Positions 23,750 through 27,068 of a stretch of DNA of 27,068 bases are shown piece after piece. The notes beneath the pieces were generated by a model, which ran no database searches, was not told the DNA's origin, and saw nothing but the letters and a program-made list of their open reading frames with translations. Each line of letters begins with the position of its first letter. Positions within the stretch are counted from its first letter, which is position 1. A program made the translations under genes and the position numbers. The DNA is taken from positions 1-27,068 of the forward strand of contig NVRR01000024.1 in the NCBI GenBank assembly GCA_002732675.1, given 5' to 3'. The stretch comes from Sneathiella sp. (GTDB lineage: Bacteria > Pseudomonadota > Alphaproteobacteria > Sneathiellales > Sneathiellaceae).

Positions 23750-26182
23750 CTATTTGGGACTATCCGTCTGAATTTCATCCAATGCTTTTTGAGCTTCCGT
23801 CTTTTGCGCAAAGCTCTGCGTCTCTGCCAGCTTTAATGCCGCTCCAAGCTCTACCTTGGCCGCATCCATATTATTCTGCGCCTTATACGCCATTCCCAAA
23901 TGATACCGAAGAATTGCCATATTCGGTAATTGATCAACAGCGCCCAGGAGAAGGGGCGTCGCCAGGTCATATTCACCTAGGCGATAATGTATCCAGCCTA
24001 ACGTATCCTTGAAATAGGGTACCTTCGAATTACGGAACCGCTTTGCAAGGGCATATGCCCGGCGCAATGCTTCCTCATCTTCGGCCCCTTCGGCGATCAG
24101 GCTAGCGAGGTTATTGACGACAACGTCCGAATTCGGGCGGCTCTCAATTAGTTTCTCGTATGTGGCAATCGCCTCGTCAAATTTTCCCTGGCTTTCAAAC
24201 ATGCCTGCCTGCGTCAAATTCAGGACAAAACTATCGGGAAGGGCGGCTAGACCTTCTGTCAATATAGCCTGCGCTTCGTCTGCCTTGCCGGAATTCGAAT
24301 AGTAGCGCATGAGCATCATATAACCGGCTTGTTGTTCAGGATCGCTGGCAATGACTTCCTTCATTATGGTTTCCGCCTGTTTTTCCTGACCTTTTCCAAG
24401 TTGAATCTGAGCCAGCAAAAGCTTCGCCTGGGAATTGTCCGGGCTGGAATCCAGCACAGATTTCAAAAAAGTTTCGGCCTTGTCGGCATTCCCATTCCGA
24501 ATATACGCCTGAACCAGGGAAACCATTGCCTGTCCAGCCTCTGGCGTGGTTTCATAAGCTTTTTCAAAAGCGCTTTCGCTCGCTTCACTATTTTGCTGGC
24601 CTGCCATCGCCAAGCCGGATATCTGGTAGGCGGTGCTGTCAGCCTCATCAAGCGCCCGGATTTTAACGGCCAGTTCTTCCGCTTCTCCCCAATTTTGCTT
24701 CAACAATTGTAGTTGAGCCATTGCCTTCAAAACATCCACATTATTAGGTGACTTCTCAATCATTTTTTCCAGCAGCCCCTGCGCCCGCCGTTGCTCGGAA
24801 TGTCGGAGGAAAAACTGAACATAGGTAAGCCCGACGGCCGGTTCCTGCTTGCTATAACGATATGCTGTGGCAAGCCGATCCTCAGCAAGTTCTTTCGCCC
24901 CACCTATTTCATGGGCGCGCGCAAGCAGGAGGGAGGCCCGCACAGATTCCGGCCGTTGCTTTAACGAAGATCGAAGATTAGAAATTGCAGTGTCGATATT
25001 GCCTTTGTCAATCTCCATGGCGGCGTTGAGGACAAGAGCGGTTGCGTTTTGCGGATCGCCAGCAAGCACCTCATCGACAAGAATTTTTGCCTCATCTGTA
25101 TTGCCGTTATCCAGTTGCATTTGCGCAAGTCTGTTTCTGGCAGAGAGCGCATCCTCTGTCGATTTCGCATCTTTCGCAATTGATTGAAGTATCGTCTGCG
25201 CTTTTTCTCCATTGCCGCTCAATTGCTCCAGTTCGGCCAGAGCGAACTGATATTCATATTTTTCAGGATGCGCTTTTACGAGAGCTTCGAGTTCCGCCTC
25301 GGCGGCCTCATCACCCTTTGTTGCTTTCACAAACCTAACAACGTCAATCTGGGCATTCACGTCATCGGGGCTTTCGGCCGCAATTTCACGCATCACGGTT
25401 TCAGCTTCGGTCGTCTGGCCGTTTCGCAAATGATGCTGCGCTAGCCTTTTTCGAAAATCTATATTTTCTGGGTCTGCGGCAATCAATTCTCTAAAAACAA
25501 CGACGATCTCGTCATTTTTCTTCTGTTTATCCAGCGCCTGCATTTTCATAATTTGCAGCGGTACACTGTCTTTGCTATGAACCAGACCCTCATTAAGCAG
25601 AACGACAGCCTCCGCAGGATCGTCCGCTTCAAGCCGCTCTGCCGCCAAGACCGCTACTGCGTCGATGTTGGAAGAGTCTATTTTCAAGGCTGCCTTTGCC
25701 TCCTTCACCGCACCGGCCTTGTCGCCAAGCTTGAACAATACGGCTGCCTTTAGCGCCAATGAGTCAGACGCATCTGGCGCCAGGGTCATGACCAAATCAC
25801 TGGCCTTTAGCGCATCTTCTAACCGCCCGGACAACAGCATTATTTTTCCGAACCTCGTCTGGGCTTTCACATGTTTGGGATCCAGCTCGATGGCTTTCAG
25901 CACATCGCCCGCATATTTCTGCCAATTCCCTTCGTTTTCTTCAACCAGAGCCAGGCCATACCAGCCATCCGCATAATTCTCTTTAAGCTGGAGGGCATTC
26001 CGAAATTCAATACCGGCTTTCACAAAATTCCCGTCCGCGACGAAGGCCATACCGGATTCATAATGTGATTTAGCTTTCTCCTCGGGCGAGTCGCAAGCTG
26101 AGAGGGCCATCATCATGATGCCTGCTATAAGCCAAGTGAAGATAGTATTTGCACGAGCGCGTCTGTTGTACATTATGGTCAT
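23750..26182 (-). CDS. prsT: TPR-repeat lipoprotein, PrsT-like (PEP-CTERM/XrtA locus)
   Basis: This 810-residue lipoprotein has a short basic N-terminus, a hydrophobic segment and the lipobox ALSAC, with the lipidated cysteine at C30. The rest is a continuous array of roughly 20 tetratricopeptide-like repeats of about 34 residues. Clear examples are AGIEFRNALQLKENYADGWY near 55-75 and AIATYEKLIESRPNSDVVVN near 680. The end (FKDTLGWIHYRLGEYDLATPLL) is typical of PrsT. PrsT proteins are known as TPR scaffold lipoproteins of exosortase-A polysaccharide loci. The start could be codon 1 (26182) or codon 4 (26173, better spaced from AGGA). The next gene in transcription order is the ATPase. Members are often about 900 residues, so this one is slightly short. 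Confidence 0.88.
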   Translation of the reverse strand: MTIMYNRRARANTIFTWLIAGIMMMALSACDSPEEKAKSHYESGMAFVADGNFVKAGIEFRNALQLKENYADGWYGLALVEENEGNWQKYAGDVLKAIELDPKHVKAQTRFGKIMLLSGRLEDALKASDLVMTLAPDASDSLALKAAVLFKLGDKAGAVKEAKAALKIDSSNIDAVAVLAAERLEADDPAEAVVLLNEGLVHSKDSVPLQIMKMQALDKQKKNDEIVVVFRELIAADPENIDFRKRLAQHHLRNGQTTEAETVMREIAAESPDDVNAQIDVVRFVKATKGDEAAEAELEALVKAHPEKYEYQFALAELEQLSGNGEKAQTILQSIAKDAKSTEDALSARNRLAQMQLDNGNTDEAKILVDEVLAGDPQNATALVLNAAMEIDKGNIDTAISNLRSSLKQRPESVRASLLLARAHEIGGAKELAEDRLATAYRYSKQEPAVGLTYVQFFLRHSEQRRAQGLLEKMIEKSPNNVDVLKAMAQLQLLKQNWGEAEELAVKIRALDEADSTAYQISGLAMAGQQNSEASESAFEKAYETTPEAGQAMVSLVQAYIRNGNADKAETFLKSVLDSSPDNSQAKLLLAQIQLGKGQEKQAETIMKEVIASDPEQQAGYMMLMRYYSNSGKADEAQAILTEGLAALPDSFVLNLTQAGMFESQGKFDEAIATYEKLIESRPNSDVVVNNLASLIAEGAEDEEALRRAYALAKRFRNSKVPYFKDTLGWIHYRLGEYDLATPLLLGAVDQLPNMAILRYHLGMAYKAQNNMDAAKVELGAALKLAETQSFAQKTEAQKALDEIQTDSPK

Positions 26183-26405
26183 TCCTGCCTTTATCTGCGG
26201 TAAACCCGGTTAAGAGTTCAATATATATAACAATTGAAACAATAATATCTGCTGGCCGTTTCAGCAAACCCCAATCGTTGCCGCAGCTATTTCAGACCAC
26301 ATATTGATGTGCTCGAAAATAGTGCAACAAGAAAGCAATAGGACATATTTCTCAATATATGCTTAATTTTAGCTATAATGTCAGAGATCAGAATCTGGCT
26401 CTAGT
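26183..26405. promoter_or_regulatory. AT-rich spacer upstream of the TPR lipoprotein gene
   Basis: This 223-base spacer probably carries a promoter for the TPR-ATPase pair. On the minus strand, TGTTATATA about 40 bases before the start resembles an extended -10 like the one upstream of the type I secretion unit, but without a clear -35. A perfect small inverted repeat, CACAT-ATTG-ATGTG, lies at 26298-26311. No terminator for the glycosyltransferase gene is evident. Confidence 0.35.
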
Positions 26406-27068
26406 TTAGACTATCGCGTTCCAGACTTCCTCAGCTTTTGCCGTCCATGTATGAAGGCGAACGCGTTCACGCCGGCTTTCTGTTGCGTCAGGTGCAGCGA
26501 CCGCTGTGCGGATCATCTGGGCAAATTCCGACGCATTTCCAGCGACCGCAATATGTTCCTTGAAATACTCAACTTCTGGAAAATATGTACTGACTACGGG
26601 CCGGCCTACTGCCAAATACTCTTTCATTTTCACTGGATTACAGGCCTTAATCCAATCGCTTTGGTTCCATGGCATAATCAGCACATCACAGGCGGCCATA
26701 TAACTTGCGACTTGTTCATAGGGACGCTGGCCAAGTAAATGGACATTGTCATATGGACACCAACCCTCTGGAAGAGAGCAGGCACCGATCATGACGAATT
26801 GAAAATCGGGGAGGGATTTGACGACCTCTACGAACAGCTCCGGATCAAAGGTATGAGAATCAATCCCGCCGATAAAACCAACCCTTGGACGCGCAATACC
26901 CTTCAAATCATCCGGTTGCTCATCCCGCTCATCAGCGGCACGTCCCGCATTTTCAAAATTATCAAAGTCAACGCCGTGATCGACGAAGAGAGAAGTAGAA
27001 TTCTGTCTCTTTTCAGCATCAAAAAGCTCGCGCGCACAGAATAACACCGCATCGGCGCGCCGCTTTAA
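26406..27068 (-). CDS. Glycosyltransferase, GT4-like, C-terminal part (5' end outside window)
   Basis: The frame stays open to the right edge (it begins LKRRADAVLFCARELFDAE), so the ATG at 27047 is internal and only the C-terminal 220 residues are seen. They form the nucleotide-sugar-binding half of a GT-B enzyme: VDHGVDFDNF, then PRVGFIGGIDSHTFDPELF, VHLLGQRPYEQVASYMAACDVLIMPWN, and the donor-binding KMKEYLAVGRPVVST with its conserved glutamate. The family adds a sugar from a nucleotide donor to a growing glycan on the cytoplasmic side. Donor and acceptor cannot be read from the sequence. Its placement suggests a role in assembling the exopolysaccharide, and the acidic sugar made by the dehydrogenase at 3167-4477 could be one building block, which is inference. 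Confidence 0.82.
   Translation of the reverse strand, partial: LKRRADAVLFCARELFDAEKRQNSTSLFVDHGVDFDNFENAGRAADERDEQPDDLKGIARPRVGFIGGIDSHTFDPELFVEVVKSLPDFQFVMIGACSLPEGWCPYDNVHLLGQRPYEQVASYMAACDVLIMPWNQSDWIKACNPVKMKEYLAVGRPVVSTYFPEVEYFKEHIAVAGNASEFAQMIRTAVAAPDATESRRERVRLHTWTAKAEEVWNAIV

Overview
The window looks like chromosomal DNA of an alphaproteobacterium with moderate GC content, perhaps from the Rhodospirillales, Sneathiellales or Kiloniellales area. Three things suggest this. There is a very large (about 1,600 residue) NAD-dependent glutamate dehydrogenase. There is an rsmB, rpe, heparinase-like, purH neighbourhood, which I recall as an alphaproteobacterial arrangement. The intergenic spacers are AT-rich. 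The lineage is inference; no rRNA or other marker gene is present. I see no tRNA, rRNA, CRISPR array, transposase or phage gene.

Left part (1-8638). The end of rsmB, then rpe and a heparinase II/III-like gene (overlapping by 4 nt) run rightwards, followed after a gap by purH and a YbjQ-family gene. A leftward TviB-type nucleotide-sugar dehydrogenase sits inside this housekeeping block, divergent from purH. A leftward UMF1-type MFS transporter and a DJ-1/PfpI-family protein follow, probably transcribed from the giant glutamate dehydrogenase gene on their right.

Middle (8660-16262). The glutamate dehydrogenase (8660-13561) is followed by a 472-base spacer. Then comes a two-gene leftward unit: a metallophosphoesterase and, overlapping it by 4 nt, a secreted TIM-barrel glycoside-hydrolase-like protein.

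Right part (16263-27068). This is an export and envelope island. Leftward, a type I secretion ABC transporter with an unusual C-terminal tail overlaps its HlyD-type adaptor. A small, previously unassigned double-hydrophobic protein follows, and then a good intrinsic terminator. Divergent from this unit, across a 350-base regulatory region with palindromes and candidate promoters, are a Wza/XrtA-type polysaccharide export lipoprotein and an outer-membrane beta-barrel. Converging on these are an XrtA-associated ExeA-like ATPase, a PrsT-like TPR lipoprotein and the C-terminal part of a glycosyltransferase that leaves the window. Together these resemble an exosortase-A (PEP-CTERM) associated exopolysaccharide locus. 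The exosortase, the Wzc-like chain-length protein and the tyrosine kinase are not in the window.

The best candidate for something undescribed is the type I secretion unit with its modified transporter and small anchored protein, placed head-to-head with the exopolysaccharide export genes.
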